Below are positions 63,635-64,000 of a stretch of 64,000 nucleotides of DNA, piece after piece. Positions within the stretch are counted from its first letter, which is position 1, and each line of letters starts with the position of its first letter. The DNA lies in contig NZ_KI632512.1 of the NCBI RefSeq assembly GCF_000504305.1, positions 2,613,469 through 2,677,468 on the forward strand, written 5' to 3'. The position numbers were made by a program, and so were the translations under genes. Under the pieces are notes generated by a model that made no database searches, was not told the origin of the DNA, and saw only the letters and a program-made list of their open reading frames with translations. The DNA is from Nitratidesulfovibrio termitidis HI1. Its GTDB lineage: Bacteria > Desulfobacterota > Desulfovibrionia > Desulfovibrionales > Desulfovibrionaceae.

Positions 63635-64000
63635 ATGGGCAAGGACCTGATCATCGTCGAATCTCCCGCCAAGGTGAAGACCATCAAGAAATTCCTTGGC
63701 GGCAATTACGCCGTGCATGCCAGCGTGGGCCACGTGCGCGACCTGCCCACCAGCGAACTGGGCGTCGACGAGGCCAACGGCTTTGCCCCCCGCTACCAGG
63801 TCATCGACGGCAAGCAGAAGGTGGTTTCCGCCCTCAAGGAAGCCGCCGCCAAGGCCGACAACGTGTACCTGGCGCCCGACCCCGACCGCGAGGGCGAGGC
63901 CATTGCCTGGCACGTGGCGGAACTGATCCGCGACAAGAACACCAACATCCAGCGCATCCAGTTCAACGAAATCACCGCCCGCGCGGTAAAGGAAGCGCTG
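63635..64000 (+). CDS. topA: DNA topoisomerase I, 3' partial
   Basis: The window holds only the first 122 codons. They carry the TOPRIM domain: DLIIVESPAKVKTIKKFLG, GHVRDLPTSELGVD and the acidic APDPDREGEAIAWHVAE that binds Mg. The enzyme relaxes negative supercoils through a single-strand break; the catalytic Tyr lies outside the window. The ATG at 63635 has GGAAAGGA upstream. Confidence 0.95.
   Translation, partial: MGKDLIIVESPAKVKTIKKFLGGNYAVHASVGHVRDLPTSELGVDEANGFAPRYQVIDGKQKVVSALKEAAAKADNVYLAPDPDREGEAIAWHVAELIRDKNTNIQRIQFNEITARAVKEAL

Overview
The window is chromosomal DNA from a GC-rich sulfate reducer of the Desulfovibrio / Nitratidesulfovibrio vulgaris group. The strongest clue is a 122-residue FMN-binding split-barrel protein (2829-3197) that, from memory, is nearly the same as the one from D. 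vulgaris Miyazaki F but has several substitutions, so a close relative rather than that strain is likely. A 2-oxoacid:ferredoxin oxidoreductase operon, a class II (B12) ribonucleotide reductase and B12-controlled metE fit an anaerobe. I see no rRNA, tRNA, CRISPR array, transposase or prophage. Almost all of the window is ordinary core genome.

Layout. 1-10.5 kb: the 3' end of a CheV-type protein, a frameshifted MocR regulator, the FMN-binding protein, an RluA-family pseudouridine synthase, an FG-GAP repeat exported protein, an RsmF-like methyltransferase, a CysQ-like phosphatase and an NlpC/P60 lipoprotein. 10.7-26.5 kb: HU, a MerR-like regulator, nrdJ, ftsEX, ilvD, metE with a cobalamin riboswitch and an upstream palindrome, a methyltransferase, hisS and aspS. 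26.7-31.2 kb: a def-fmt-DUF116-rsmB operon. 31.3-36 kb: a DUF1992 gene, a heptose kinase and the chromosome partition genes parB and parA, separated by an opposite-strand zinc-ribbon gene and surrounded by three parS-like sites. 36-46 kb: a nucleotide-sugar epimerase, an SPFH protein, coaBC, queA and korDABC. 46-52 kb: one very large DUF4011-helicase-Vsr-DUF3320 gene (Hhe-type antiphage protein). 52-64 kb: a globin-coupled diguanylate cyclase, a DUF2318/permease/ATPase ABC operon, a YbaK deacylase, a zinc/cadmium-type P-type ATPase behind a perfect 32-bp palindrome, a lysozyme-like protein, an M48 protease lipoprotein and the start of topA.

The main unexplained structure is a family of dispersed repeats. 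Full copies (about 190-290 bp) have terminal inverted repeats and usually carry a strong GC-rich hairpin in the middle, so they look like MITEs that supply transcription terminators. Full copies lie at 53885-54128 and 57598-57883, both between convergent genes, and at 4214-4405, where the copy is read in frame inside the pseudouridine synthase. Core or mirrored copies lie after nrdJ, ftsX, metE and hisS. A second, shorter (about 50-57 bp) imperfect palindrome is nested inside these repeats, twice exactly at the apex of the terminator hairpin. Short GC-rich tandem repeats are also frequent, both between genes and as in-frame low-complexity stretches in proteins.
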